28,544 bases of DNA from X23 sp050251575 (GTDB lineage: Bacteria; Bacillota; Clostridia; SK-Y3). The position numbers and the translations under genes were made by a program. Below the pieces are notes generated by a model. It did not search any database, had not been told where the DNA came from, and worked only from the letters and a program-made list of their open reading frames with translations. This document shows positions 1 through 8,346 of this stretch, one piece after another. The stretch is from contig JBFWMP010000023.1 of the NCBI GenBank assembly GCA_050251575.1, positions 1 to 28,544 on the forward strand, in the 5' to 3' direction. Every line of letters starts with the position of its first letter. The stretch's first letter is position 1.

Positions 1-456
1 GCAATATTTTATTTTATTAGTTCATTCTCTATTAGGGTATTCAGTGGACTTGGTAAATCTATTGTAAATTCGGGTACAATGCCTAAAGTGTGGGGAATCT
101 GTCTGCTTTTATTAGCCTTGATAATATTAATAAGAGGTTTGAAAGGCATGCAAGAAGCAAGGGCAGCTGGCAATGTTGATACTATAAAATTCAATTTAGC
201 AGACTTTTGGAAAAAAAACTATCCGGTTATTGGTACATTTATCATTGTAGCTGTATATATACTTCTTTTAAGCTCCGTAGGATTTATTATCATGACAATG
301 ATTTATCTATTTTTGCAAATTATTATCATGACTCATCCACAAAAAAGAAGGTATGATATTACGGCTGTGATAGCTGTCATATTTTCCATAACAACATATT
401 TCGTGTTTGTAAAAGGACTTAATATCATCCTTCCCGGAGGACTATTACCATTATAA
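1..456 (+). CDS. tctB: TTT transporter small membrane subunit TctB (5' partial)
   Basis: Small membrane subunit of a tripartite tricarboxylate transporter, a secondary carboxylate uptake system. The reading frame is open from base 1, so the gene begins upstream of the window; about 151 residues are visible, near full family length (roughly 150-160). An ATG at 79 is internal and has no ribosome binding site. Hydrophobic segments are visible at about residues 32-42, then a charged stretch, a long paired segment at about 75-108 and a last one at about 118-140. The C-terminus ends in a GGLLPL-type tail, as TctB proteins often do. It lies 17 nt before tctA and clearly shares its transcript. Family assignment rests on hydrophobic pattern, length and gene order; the imported substrate cannot be read from it. 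Confidence 0.85.
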   Translation, partial: AIFYFISSFSIRVFSGLGKSIVNSGTMPKVWGICLLLLALIILIRGLKGMQEARAAGNVDTIKFNLADFWKKNYPVIGTFIIVAVYILLLSSVGFIIMTMIYLFLQIIIMTHPQKRRYDITAVIAVIFSITTYFVFVKGLNIILPGGLLPL

Positions 457-473
457 AAATTTGAGGTGATCAA

Positions 474-1973
474 ATGAATACTGCTGTAATCGAGGGTATA
501 ATCTCTGTATTATCAGATCCTATGATACTATTATTAATATTTGCAGGGGTAGGGATAGGAATTATTTTTGGCTCCTTGCCAGGACTTACTGCAACAATGG
601 CCATCACGATGTGTCTTCCGCTGACCTATGTTATGACGCCGATAGCGGGCATGTCCGTACTTGTAGCACTTTATATCGGAGGAATATCCGGTGGGCTTAT
701 AGCAGCCATACTCCTAAATATTCCCGGGACGCCATCTTCAGTGGCAACTTGTTTTGATGGGTCTCCTATGGCGGAAAAAGGAGAATCAGGAAAAGCTCTT
801 GGAGCGGGAATTGTATTTTCATTTTTAGGTACGATTTTCGGTTTGACTATGCTGCTTATCATATCTCCAGTACTAGCAAAAATAGCAATCAAGTTTGGCC
901 CTTTTGAATACTGTGCGCTTGCAATGTTTTCTTTATCTTTGGTTATAACGCTTACAGGCAAAGATTTACCAAAAGGCTTAACCAGTGCGCTTATTGGCGT
1001 AATGCTTGCAACAGTCGGACTAGCTCCGATAGACGCAGCGAAAAGGTTTACCTTTGGTAATGTGCAATTAAATGGTGGGTTCTCTCTTTTGGTGCTGTTA
1101 ATAGGACTTTATGCGATGACAGAAGTACTTGCAACAGCTGAGAAGACCTTGGAGTCTGATGATTACACTGTGAAGACGGATGTAAGAATTAAGGGCTTTG
1201 GCTTTTCACTTAAGGAATTTTTTAGCCAGCTTTATAATTCTTTACGGTCAGCATTTATAGGACTTGGAGTAGGGATTCTCCCGGGTATCGGCGGAGGAAT
1301 ATCTTGCATGCTTGCGTACACTGTTGCCAAGAACCAGTCTAAGTATCCCGAAAAATTTGGTACAGGCATAATTGACGGTATAGTTGCTTCAGAAACAGCA
1401 AACAATGCAACTATTGGAGGGGCAATGATCCCGCTGCTTACACTTGGTATACCCGGAGATTCTGCCACAGCGATGCTGCTTGGAGGACTTATGATACATA
1501 ATGTTGCACCTGGTCCGTTGATTTTCCAAAAAAGTGGAAGTGTTGTTTATGGAATATATACAGCAATGCTTTTAGCATCAGTTGCAATGCTGATACTCGA
1601 GTTTTGGGGAATGAGAATATTTATGAGAATTCTTAAAATTCCTAAAAGTTATTTACTTCCCGTAGTCATTGTTCTTTGTATCGTAGGGGCTTTTGGAGCC
1701 AATAATCGTATGTTTGATGTATGGACTGTGTTAGTATTTGGAATATTGGGATATGGCTTTATTAAAGCAAAGTTTCCTTTACCTCCTATGATTCTTGGAT
1801 TTATTTTAGGGCCTATATTTGAACTTAACTTTCGCCGAGTAGTACAGCATGCACAGATAAGTCCATACGCAGTATTTCAGCAGCCAATAGCAATTGTGTT
1901 CTTTATTATCACCATTCTAGTAATAGTATTTTCTCTTAGAAGTACAAAACGTGAAAATATGAAAAGTGTCTGA
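474..1973 (+). CDS. tctA: TTT transporter large membrane subunit TctA
   Basis: Large integral membrane subunit (499 aa) of the tripartite tricarboxylate transporter, which moves a carboxylate coupled to an ion gradient. Family hallmarks are the N-terminal GSLPGLTATMAI segment (about residues 33-44), the YIGGISGG and LLNIPGTPSS segments that follow, and a repeat of the same logic in the second half (GILPGIGGGIS, then TLGIPGDSATAMLLGG). These duplicated PG-rich loops are typical of TctA. About ten or more hydrophobic helices are apparent and the length matches the usual ~500 aa. GAGGTGAT at 462-469 is the ribosome binding site. It lies between tctB and tctC in one operon. Membrane location and family are secure; substrate is unknown. 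Confidence 0.95.
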   Translation: MNTAVIEGIISVLSDPMILLLIFAGVGIGIIFGSLPGLTATMAITMCLPLTYVMTPIAGMSVLVALYIGGISGGLIAAILLNIPGTPSSVATCFDGSPMAEKGESGKALGAGIVFSFLGTIFGLTMLLIISPVLAKIAIKFGPFEYCALAMFSLSLVITLTGKDLPKGLTSALIGVMLATVGLAPIDAAKRFTFGNVQLNGGFSLLVLLIGLYAMTEVLATAEKTLESDDYTVKTDVRIKGFGFSLKEFFSQLYNSLRSAFIGLGVGILPGIGGGISCMLAYTVAKNQSKYPEKFGTGIIDGIVASETANNATIGGAMIPLLTLGIPGDSATAMLLGGLMIHNVAPGPLIFQKSGSVVYGIYTAMLLASVAMLILEFWGMRIFMRILKIPKSYLLPVVIVLCIVGAFGANNRMFDVWTVLVFGILGYGFIKAKFPLPPMILGFILGPIFELNFRRVVQHAQISPYAVFQQPIAIVFFIITILVIVFSLRSTKRENMKSV

Positions 1974-2059
1974 TGATATTATTGGGTAAGTACTAGAGTG
2001 GTATTTGCCTTTATAATATAAAAACAAAAAATAAAAAGATTAAAGAGGAGGCATTTGTG

Positions 2060-3118
2060 ATGAAAAAATTATTATCAGTAATCTGTACGGTCACATTGTT
2101 AATGGGATTATTTGCAGGTTGTGCTCCAAAGCAAGAAGAAGCTTCGAAAGCACCTGCCGAGACGAAAGCTCCCGCTGAGACAAAAGCACCTGCCGAGACG
2201 AAAGCTCCCGAAGGACCTAGTGAAGCGGCTAAAAAATGGCCAGAAAAAACTGTAAATATTATTATGACTCATGGAGCCGGCGGAGATACAGATTATAACG
2301 GAAGATTGATCTCAAAGAATCTTGAAACAAAATTAGGAAAGCCATTTATAGTAACGAATGTTACAGGAGGAAATGGTTCTATCGCAATGACACAGGGTAA
2401 AGATGCTAAACCTGATGGATATACTTTTATCGTTACAAATACGGCAGCTTTAAGTGCTAATGAAGCTTCGGGACTAGTAGATTTTGGTTACAACGCTTTT
2501 GACCCTGTAGCAATTTATGGCAGACAAAGCGGAGAAGTAATTATCGTGAAAGGTGATTCTAAATATAAATCTTTAGAAGAACTTATTGCAGATGCAGAAG
2601 CAAATCCTGGAAAGATTAAATTTGGTATTAGTATGGGTGGTGCGGTATATGCCGCTTCAGTTATGCTTGAACGTTCTGGTGCAAAGTTTGCAATCGTAGA
2701 TGCCGGTGACGGAGCAGATAGAATGGCTGCATTACTAGGTGGTCATGTTGATGCTACGATAGTACCTTATCTTACTGCTCGTGAATATATAGAGAATAAA
2801 GATGTTAAGGCTATGTGTACATTGATGTCCAAGCGTTCTGCAGGTATGCCTGACGTTCCTACTGCTCAAGAAGCAGGGGTTAAAGAACTGGTTATTGATA
2901 CAATGTATGCCGTGCTTGCTCCAAAAGGGACAGATCCGGATATCATCGAAAAAGCCAATGCAGCTATTTTGGATATTGTTTTAAAAGATGCGGAGTATGG
3001 AGATACTTATAAAAAATTTAATTTCCAAGAAGCATGGGCACTTAATGTAAAAGATACTCTGGCAGAACTTGATGTACAGCGTAAACACTTCATGGGTTAC
3101 AGCGAGTTTCTTAAATAA
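2060..3118 (+). CDS. tctC: TTT substrate-binding lipoprotein TctC (Bug family)
   Basis: Extracytoplasmic solute-binding protein that captures the carboxylate and delivers it to TctA/TctB. A lipoprotein signal peptide is visible: MKK, a hydrophobic core, then lipobox LFAGC with the lipidated Cys at residue 21. A low-complexity linker of APAETK repeats follows (about residues 31-50), then the Bug/TctC domain beginning near WPEKTVNIIMTHGAGGDTD; the GAGGDTD segment matches the family's usual ligand loop G(A/S)GG(T/S)D. ATG at 2060 is preferred over the adjacent GTG at 2057 because AGAGGAGG at 2044-2051 is better spaced from it. A strong hairpin follows the stop. The 86-nt gap from tctA suggests the same operon. 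The ligand is unknown. Confidence 0.93.
   Translation: MKKLLSVICTVTLLMGLFAGCAPKQEEASKAPAETKAPAETKAPAETKAPEGPSEAAKKWPEKTVNIIMTHGAGGDTDYNGRLISKNLETKLGKPFIVTNVTGGNGSIAMTQGKDAKPDGYTFIVTNTAALSANEASGLVDFGYNAFDPVAIYGRQSGEVIIVKGDSKYKSLEELIADAEANPGKIKFGISMGGAVYAASVMLERSGAKFAIVDAGDGADRMAALLGGHVDATIVPYLTAREYIENKDVKAMCTLMSKRSAGMPDVPTAQEAGVKELVIDTMYAVLAPKGTDPDIIEKANAAILDIVLKDAEYGDTYKKFNFQEAWALNVKDTLAELDVQRKHFMGYSEFLK
2150..2210 (+). repeat. In-frame tandem repeat in the tctC linker
   Basis: A 25-nt stretch at 2150-2174 recurs identically at 2186-2210, giving a 36-nt period with an 18-nt sub-period. It encodes the APAETK units between the lipidated Cys and the binding domain. Alternate units use different synonymous codons, which points to a recent 36-nt duplication. 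It can vary in copy number without shifting the frame. Confidence 0.85.
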
Positions 3119-3140
3119 TTAATATCAAAATAAGCAGTAT

Positions 3141-3186
3141 CAAGGGATGATTCGACAAGCTGTTAGAATCATCCCTTGCTTTTATT
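3141..3186 (+). terminator. Hairpin terminator or attenuator between tctC and the cupin gene
   Basis: Left arm 3141-3153 and right arm 3166-3178 form a perfect 13-bp stem with a 12-nt loop, followed by CTTTTATT. It starts 22 nt after the tctC stop and ends just before the cupin gene's ribosome binding site at 3191. It should end most tct transcripts or set the cupin gene to a lower level. Confidence 0.75.
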
Positions 3187-3203
3187 GGTAAAGGAGTGAA
3201 GTG

Positions 3204-3572
3204 ATGAAGGTATTGAGAAGAGAGAATTTGAAACAAGATAGGCTGCCTGGGCGCATCATACAAAAAGTAGTGGGAAATGATTCAGCATCCATAAGTTCTA
3301 AGATGACAGTATCTTTTGCAAAATATTCTGCCGAAAGCGGACCTATGGAACCGCATCAACACGCAGAAGAAACAGTATATATTATCGATGCTATAAATGG
3401 CTGGGTAAGAAAAGGTCCATCAAAGGACTGTTTAAACGAAAAGGTGATGTTATCTAAGGATACCGTATTGCATTTCGAGGAGTTGGAATGGCACGTATTT
3501 GAGTATGGGGAAGACGGTTTTGTTGATGCGCTTTGTATTTATGGGCAAGTAGATAATATAAGACCGGAATAA
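3204..3572 (+). CDS. Small single-domain cupin protein
   Basis: A 122-residue protein with one cupin beta-barrel, probably cytoplasmic. The first cupin motif is visible around residues 46-58 (GPMEPHQHAEETV), with metal-ligand candidates His51, His53 and Glu56. A second-motif histidine is in LEWHVFEYG. ATG at 3204 is chosen over GTG at 3201 because AAGGAG at 3191-3196 spaces better. It sits directly behind the tct operon, separated by a hairpin. Such cupins beside carboxylate catabolism genes may be isomerases, metal-binding sensors or accessory enzymes; the sequence does not decide which. Its end is followed within 10 nt by a long inverted repeat. Confidence 0.75.
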   Translation: MKVLRRENLKQDRLPGRIIQKVVGNDSASISSKMTVSFAKYSAESGPMEPHQHAEETVYIIDAINGWVRKGPSKDCLNEKVMLSKDTVLHFEELEWHVFEYGEDGFVDALCIYGQVDNIRPE

Positions 3573-3581
3573 AAAGATAAC

Positions 3582-3647
3582 CAAACAAGGGGACAGGTAG
3601 CGTGTTTGACTAAGTTGAGTCAAACACGCTACCTGTCCCCTTGTTTG
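3582..3647. repeat. 30-bp perfect inverted repeat with 6-nt loop, REP-like
   Basis: Arms 3582-3611 and 3618-3647 are exact reverse complements over 30 bp around the loop AAGTTG. The arms carry a G-rich stretch (AAGGGGACAGGTAGCG). Palindromes built on GGGGACAGG are, from memory, dispersed in many Clostridia genomes as REP-like or MITE-like elements. It lies in the gap between the cupin gene and prkA and could also end transcription, although the run after it (TTGTTTGTCTTG) is not a clean T tract. Confidence 0.85.
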
Positions 3648-3790
3648 TCTTGAATATTACGGTAATTAAAATATTGTTGCAATCATACATATGTATTATA
3701 GAGTAGTTAAATCTATTTAATTTATTTCGTATATGAAGAGAAAGAGAAGATCTTTATTCAATGCACCCTAATAAGGAGGTAATACAAATC

Positions 3791-5713
3791 ATGACACAAT
3801 TTACAGACCTCATTAAAAAGGACAGACTAGAGAAGAATAAGCAGCACTTTGAAGGGACCCTACTTGATTACCTAGAAGTTCTGAAAGAAAAACCATCCTT
3901 GTATATGCTGGCGCATCAGAGGATGTATGAGTTAATTGCTGAAAAGGGGATAGATGCCATTCATACTGAGGAAAACTCCAGACTAAGAAGAATTTATGGC
4001 AATAATATCATTAAGAAGTATCATTTCTTCAAGGATGACTTCTTTGGTATAGATGAAACGCTGATGAAAATTGTAAGATATTTTCATGCTGCTGCGATGA
4101 AGGGGGAAGAGTCCAGACAAGTACTTTATTTGGTAGGTCCGGTAGGTGCAGGGAAGTCATCTATTATGGAAACGCTCAAAAAGGCATTAGAGATGTGTGC
4201 ACCTATTTACGCCATTAAGGGATGCCCGATGAGAGAAGAACCGCTTCATCTTATTCCAAAACATTTAAGGAGGCAATTTGAGGAAGTACTTGATATACAG
4301 ATTGAAGGAGACTTGTGCCCGGTTTGTCGGTATAAGTTAAAAGAAGAATATAATGGAGAATATGAAAAATATCCTGTAGAAACGGTTGGTTTTAGCATCC
4401 GTTCAAGAAAAGGAGTCGGAGTAGTGCCGCCTGTTGATCCAAATAATCAGGATAGCTCTGTTCTTATAGGTTCAGTGGACATTTCAAAGCTTGACTTATA
4501 TCCCGAGGATGATCCAAGAGTATTATCATTGAATGGAGCATTTAATGTAGGTAATAGGGGTTTGGTAGAATTTATTGAGGTCTTTAAAAATGAAGTCGAG
4601 TATCTACATGCGATGATTACTGCAACCCAGGAAAAAAGCATACCTTCGCCGGGTAAAGGTTCCATGAGTTATTTTGATGGAGTTATTCTAGCACACTCCA
4701 ATGAGACAGAATGGAATAAGTTTAAGGCAGACCATACCAATGAAGCTATATTAGACAGAATCATAAAGATTGAAGTACCATACTGCCTTGAACTTAATGA
4801 AGAAATAAAGATTTATAATAAAATGTTAAAGAAGAGTAAGTTTGATGCACATATTGCTCCTCATACAATAGAAATAGCTTCTATGTTTGCCATTCTTACA
4901 CGGTTAGCACCATCAGTAAAGGTGGATCCAGTGACTAAACTAAAGATATATAACGGAGAGGAAATTGTTGAAAAAGGCAGCACCAAGAAAGTGGATATCC
5001 TTGAACTCAGAGAAGAAGCGCAGCGTGAAGGAATGACAGGTATTTCTACAAGATTTATTATGAAGGTTTTAGATAATGCGATGACAGAGTCGGATCATAA
5101 TTGTATCAACCCGATTGTGGTACTGGAGACGTTGATTAAAGCAGTAAAAGAAATGGCTATTGGAGATGATGATAAGAAGAAATATCTCAATTTTCTGCAA
5201 GATTCTATTAAGAAAGAATATCATAAGATTCTTGAAAAGGAAGTAACCAAGGCATTTATTCACGGGTATAAGGAACAGGCGGAAGATTTGTTTAATAATT
5301 ATTTAGATCATGCAGAGGCATATGTCAATAAGACGAAAATTAAGGATAGAAATACCAGTGAAGAATTAGAACCGGATCAAGAATTTCTAAGATCGATTGA
5401 AGAACAGATAGGGATTACTGAAATGGCAGCTCGTGGATTCCGTCAGGATGTAACCGCATATATGTTCTTTGTGATGAGAAATGGAGCAAAAGTAGATTAC
5501 GCATGTTATGAGCCATTAAAAGAAGCGATTGAAAAAAAGTTGACCTCCTCGGTGCGGGAATTGAGCCGAATCATCACACGTACAAAGGTGAGGGATAGGG
5601 AACAAAATGAAAAGTTTGACCTTATGGTGGAAGAAATGAAGAGAAACGGTTATTGTGATCATTGCTGTAATGTGATTCTCAAATATGCCGCAAATAATTT
5701 GTGGAAAGATTGA
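3791..5713 (+). CDS. prkA: PrkA family AAA+ protein (serine kinase/protease of sporulation)
   Basis: PrkA/YeaG family protein, 640 aa with this start (Bacillus PrkA is about 630). It is a cytoplasmic AAA+ ATPase, historically called a serine protein kinase and more recently reported as an ATP-dependent protease acting in sporulation control. The Walker A motif GPVGAGKS is at residues 116-123. The family's N-terminal stretch (FEGTLLDYLEVL), the Cys/His-rich insert with CPMREEPLHLIP then CPVCRYKL, and the C-terminal kinase-like part are all present. ATG at 3791 is chosen over ATG at 3761 because AAGGAGGT at 3773-3780 lies between them at ideal spacing for 3791. It heads the cluster with yhbH and spoVR. 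A CATACATA element at 3684-3691 recalls mother-cell sigma -10 boxes, but no good -35 was found. Confidence 0.95.
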   Translation: MTQFTDLIKKDRLEKNKQHFEGTLLDYLEVLKEKPSLYMLAHQRMYELIAEKGIDAIHTEENSRLRRIYGNNIIKKYHFFKDDFFGIDETLMKIVRYFHAAAMKGEESRQVLYLVGPVGAGKSSIMETLKKALEMCAPIYAIKGCPMREEPLHLIPKHLRRQFEEVLDIQIEGDLCPVCRYKLKEEYNGEYEKYPVETVGFSIRSRKGVGVVPPVDPNNQDSSVLIGSVDISKLDLYPEDDPRVLSLNGAFNVGNRGLVEFIEVFKNEVEYLHAMITATQEKSIPSPGKGSMSYFDGVILAHSNETEWNKFKADHTNEAILDRIIKIEVPYCLELNEEIKIYNKMLKKSKFDAHIAPHTIEIASMFAILTRLAPSVKVDPVTKLKIYNGEEIVEKGSTKKVDILELREEAQREGMTGISTRFIMKVLDNAMTESDHNCINPIVVLETLIKAVKEMAIGDDDKKKYLNFLQDSIKKEYHKILEKEVTKAFIHGYKEQAEDLFNNYLDHAEAYVNKTKIKDRNTSEELEPDQEFLRSIEEQIGITEMAARGFRQDVTAYMFFVMRNGAKVDYACYEPLKEAIEKKLTSSVRELSRIITRTKVRDREQNEKFDLMVEEMKRNGYCDHCCNVILKYAANNLWKD

Positions 5714-5718
5714 TATCT

Positions 5719-5750
5719 AGTGGGGAGTGGATAGTGAGGAGTGGGGAGTG
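5719..5750 (+). repeat. Short G-rich tandem repeat before yhbH
   Basis: GTGGGGAGTG-like units recur at a 21-nt spacing (TGGGGAGTG at 5721-5729 and 5742-5750) between the prkA stop and the yhbH start. The second copy supplies the GGGGAG used as the yhbH ribosome binding site. Confidence 0.6.
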
Positions 5751-5755
5751 AGTAT

Positions 5756-6943
5756 ATGGCCATATTTAGAGAATTTGACAGCAGAGGGAGAGATCGTTCA
5801 GTAGAAGATAGAAGAAGACATCGTGAGTTAGTAGAAGATTCAATAAAAAGAAATATAGGAAACATTATCGCAGAAGAAAGCATTATTGGTCAAAGTAAAG
5901 GTAAAAAAGTGAAAATTCCTGTGCGTGGTATTAAAGAGTATCAATTTATATATGGAAAGAACAAACCAGGCGTAAGTTCGGGAGATGGCAGTGAGAAACG
6001 AGGGGATAAAGTCTCAAGCGACAACATGAAGAAAGGGCAAGGGCAAGAACAGGCGGGCAGTAATGAGGGAGAGGATATCTATGAAACTGAGATTACTATT
6101 GAAGAACTGATTGACTATTTATTTGAAGATTTGAATCTTCCGTTCATGGATAGAAAGAAATTTAAAGAAGTTGAATCTGAGACCATATTCAAGAGATTGG
6201 GATATCAAAAAAGGGGTGTTCCTCCGCGTTTAGCTAAAAAACGATGTGTAATAGAAAAGATAAAAAGGGAGAAAATTTATGATAGAGGGCAGACTGAAAA
6301 TCCTGAGTTTTATACGGAATGCGAGGAGCACAAACGTTTCCCATTTAAGGATGATGACTTAAGATATTATCGTATGAGACAAGATGTAAGACGAGAATCC
6401 AATGCAGTAGTTATTTGTATAATGGATACTTCCGGGTCAATGGATATGACTAAGAAGTATTTGGCTAGAAGTTTTTACTTTTTGTTATACCAGTTCATAA
6501 AACTGAAGTATGTTAATGTTGAGATTGCTTTTATAGCACACTCTACACTGGCAAAGGAAGTTAGTGAAGATGATTTTTTTCATAAGGGAGAGTCTGGAGG
6601 CACGTACATCAGCAGTGGCTACCAGAAAGCGTTGGATATTATAGAAGAAAGGTATAATCCTCTTATATGGAATATATATGCGTTTCACTGCAGTGATGGT
6701 GATAATTGGATGGAAGATAATCAGAAAGCTGTAGAGTGTGCTAAGCAACTATGTCAAATATGCAATCTTTTTGGATACGGGGAGATTGCATTAGGATACT
6801 ATACACTTACAAGCACCATACGTGAGGAATTTGCAAAGAAGGTTAAGTATCCTAATTTTTCAATCGTAACAATGTCAAAAAAGGAGGATGTTATTCCTGC
6901 ACTTAGAAAGCTCATAGATATGGAAGGTGCGCTTAAGGAATGA
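5756..6943 (+). CDS. yhbH: YhbH/YeaH family protein (DUF444, VWA-like domain)
   Basis: A 395-residue DUF444 protein, as long as Bacillus YhbH. The N-terminus has the conserved REFDSRGRDRSVEDRRRH segment. A charged low-complexity region follows (about residues 75-110, Gly/Ser/Lys-rich). The C-terminal half is a von Willebrand A-like domain with MIDAS motif DTSGSM and the later GGTYISSGY loop. ATG at 5756 is preferred to an in-frame GTG at 5741, since GGGGAG at 5743-5748 is placed for 5756. It lies between prkA and spoVR, 42 nt after prkA and 9 nt before spoVR. The family is sporulation or stress associated and its partners are PrkA and SpoVR; its molecular action is not established. Confidence 0.94.
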   Translation: MAIFREFDSRGRDRSVEDRRRHRELVEDSIKRNIGNIIAEESIIGQSKGKKVKIPVRGIKEYQFIYGKNKPGVSSGDGSEKRGDKVSSDNMKKGQGQEQAGSNEGEDIYETEITIEELIDYLFEDLNLPFMDRKKFKEVESETIFKRLGYQKRGVPPRLAKKRCVIEKIKREKIYDRGQTENPEFYTECEEHKRFPFKDDDLRYYRMRQDVRRESNAVVICIMDTSGSMDMTKKYLARSFYFLLYQFIKLKYVNVEIAFIAHSTLAKEVSEDDFFHKGESGGTYISSGYQKALDIIEERYNPLIWNIYAFHCSDGDNWMEDNQKAVECAKQLCQICNLFGYGEIALGYYTLTSTIREEFAKKVKYPNFSIVTMSKKEDVIPALRKLIDMEGALKE

Positions 6944-6952
6944 TGACAAATT

Positions 6953-8329
6953 ATGATGGAGTATACAATGGCACAGCTTGAAGAATGGAATAATAAGATT
7001 GAAGGAATCGTAAAAACTGAAGGGTTAGATTTCTACATGCAGGAATTTGAAATCTGTAGTTACGAAGATATGCTTTGTTATGAAGCTTATGTAGGGATGC
7101 CTTCACATTATCCTCATTGGAGCTATGGGAAAGCATATGAAAAGAAAAAGACGTTCTATTCCTATAATCTTGAGGGACTGCCGTACGAGATGGTTATCAA
7201 TTCAAATCCATGTATTGCCTATCTTATGAGAGACAATAGTCTACTGCTTCAGGTTCTTACAATGGCTCATGTGTATGCACACAATGATTTCTTTAAAAAC
7301 AATCGAATATTTGCAGAAGGTACTTCAGCGCGTATGACAGTAGAAACATTCAAAAATCATGCAAATAGAATCAGAAGTTATATTCAAGACCCCAGTATAG
7401 GGTATCAGAATGTAGAACGAATACTAGATGCCGCTCATGCGTTAAGATTTCAAACTATAAGAGTGATTGGTGAGAAAAAGCTCTCTGAACAGGAAATGAA
7501 AAAAAGATTATTGGATAGGTATTTTGAAAAAATTAAGGTAAGAAATCCGCTGGAAACAAGGAAGGTTATTCCTTTTCCTGATTTGCGCAGGGTTCCGTTA
7601 GAGCCTACTGAAGATCTTGTAGGATTCGTGCTGGAATATGGTCAGTTGGAGGACTGGGAGAAGGATATTTTAACGATTGTAATTCGAGAAGCCAAGTATT
7701 TTATTCCGCAGATTGAGACCAAAATTATGAATGAAGGATGGGCTAGTTATTGGCATTATAATATTTTAAATAAACTTGGACTTCCGCAAGAGCTTCATAT
7801 GGAGTTTTTAACCAGACACAATCAAATTATTCGTCCGTGGGTAGGAGGACTTAATCCCTATTATATGGGATATACCATCTTTAATGATATAGAAAGACGT
7901 TATGGAAGAGAAAAAGTGTTTGAAGTAAGGCAGTTTGAGCGGGATGAGTCTTTTATAAGAAGATATCTCACTGAAGAATTATGCCAAGAGATGAATTTAT
8001 TCCAATATAACAAAAAAGGAACAGACTATATTATAGAAGAGGTGGCAGATGAACAGGGATGGGAGAAGATACGGGATACGATTGTCAGAACGACAGGAGT
8101 GGCAAGTATTCCACACATTAAAGTGATGGAAGTATCCTCAAAAGATCGCTCACTATTACTTGAACATGCGTATGATGGCAGGGAATTAGACCTAACCTAT
8201 GCATATGAAACACTAAGACATCTTTCAACTTTGTGGGGGCGGAAAATATTACTTCGAACAGTCGTTGATAAAGTCAGAAGATTAATCGTATGTGATGAAG
8301 ACAAAAAGATATCTATGAATGGAGCTTAA
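6953..8329 (+). CDS. spoVR: SpoVR family protein
   Basis: SpoVR/YcgB family protein of 458 aa (Bacillus SpoVR is about 468), linked to spore cortex formation. Family blocks seen are MPSHYPHWSYGKAYE near the N-terminus, MNEGWASYWHYNI in the middle and LNPYYMGYTIFNDIE after it. No signal peptide or membrane segment is seen. The start is uncertain: ATG at 6953 is used here with AAGGAA at 6935-6940 inside the end of yhbH, but ATG at 6968 has its own GGAG at 6958-6961 and would remove five residues. The 9-nt gap to yhbH implies one transcript. The stop lies only 17 nt from the end of the convergent oxidoreductase gene, and no strong terminator is visible between them. Confidence 0.95.
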   Translation: MMEYTMAQLEEWNNKIEGIVKTEGLDFYMQEFEICSYEDMLCYEAYVGMPSHYPHWSYGKAYEKKKTFYSYNLEGLPYEMVINSNPCIAYLMRDNSLLLQVLTMAHVYAHNDFFKNNRIFAEGTSARMTVETFKNHANRIRSYIQDPSIGYQNVERILDAAHALRFQTIRVIGEKKLSEQEMKKRLLDRYFEKIKVRNPLETRKVIPFPDLRRVPLEPTEDLVGFVLEYGQLEDWEKDILTIVIREAKYFIPQIETKIMNEGWASYWHYNILNKLGLPQELHMEFLTRHNQIIRPWVGGLNPYYMGYTIFNDIERRYGREKVFEVRQFERDESFIRRYLTEELCQEMNLFQYNKKGTDYIIEEVADEQGWEKIRDTIVRTTGVASIPHIKVMEVSSKDRSLLLEHAYDGRELDLTYAYETLRHLSTLWGRKILLRTVVDKVRRLIVCDEDKKISMNGA

Positions 8330-8346
8330 GAAAAATATATAATGTG

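Noticed and set aside
3661..3700. A sporulation sigma-E promoter for prkA at CATACATA (3684-3691)
   Set aside because: No acceptable -35 at the right distance was found, so only the -10 resemblance remains.
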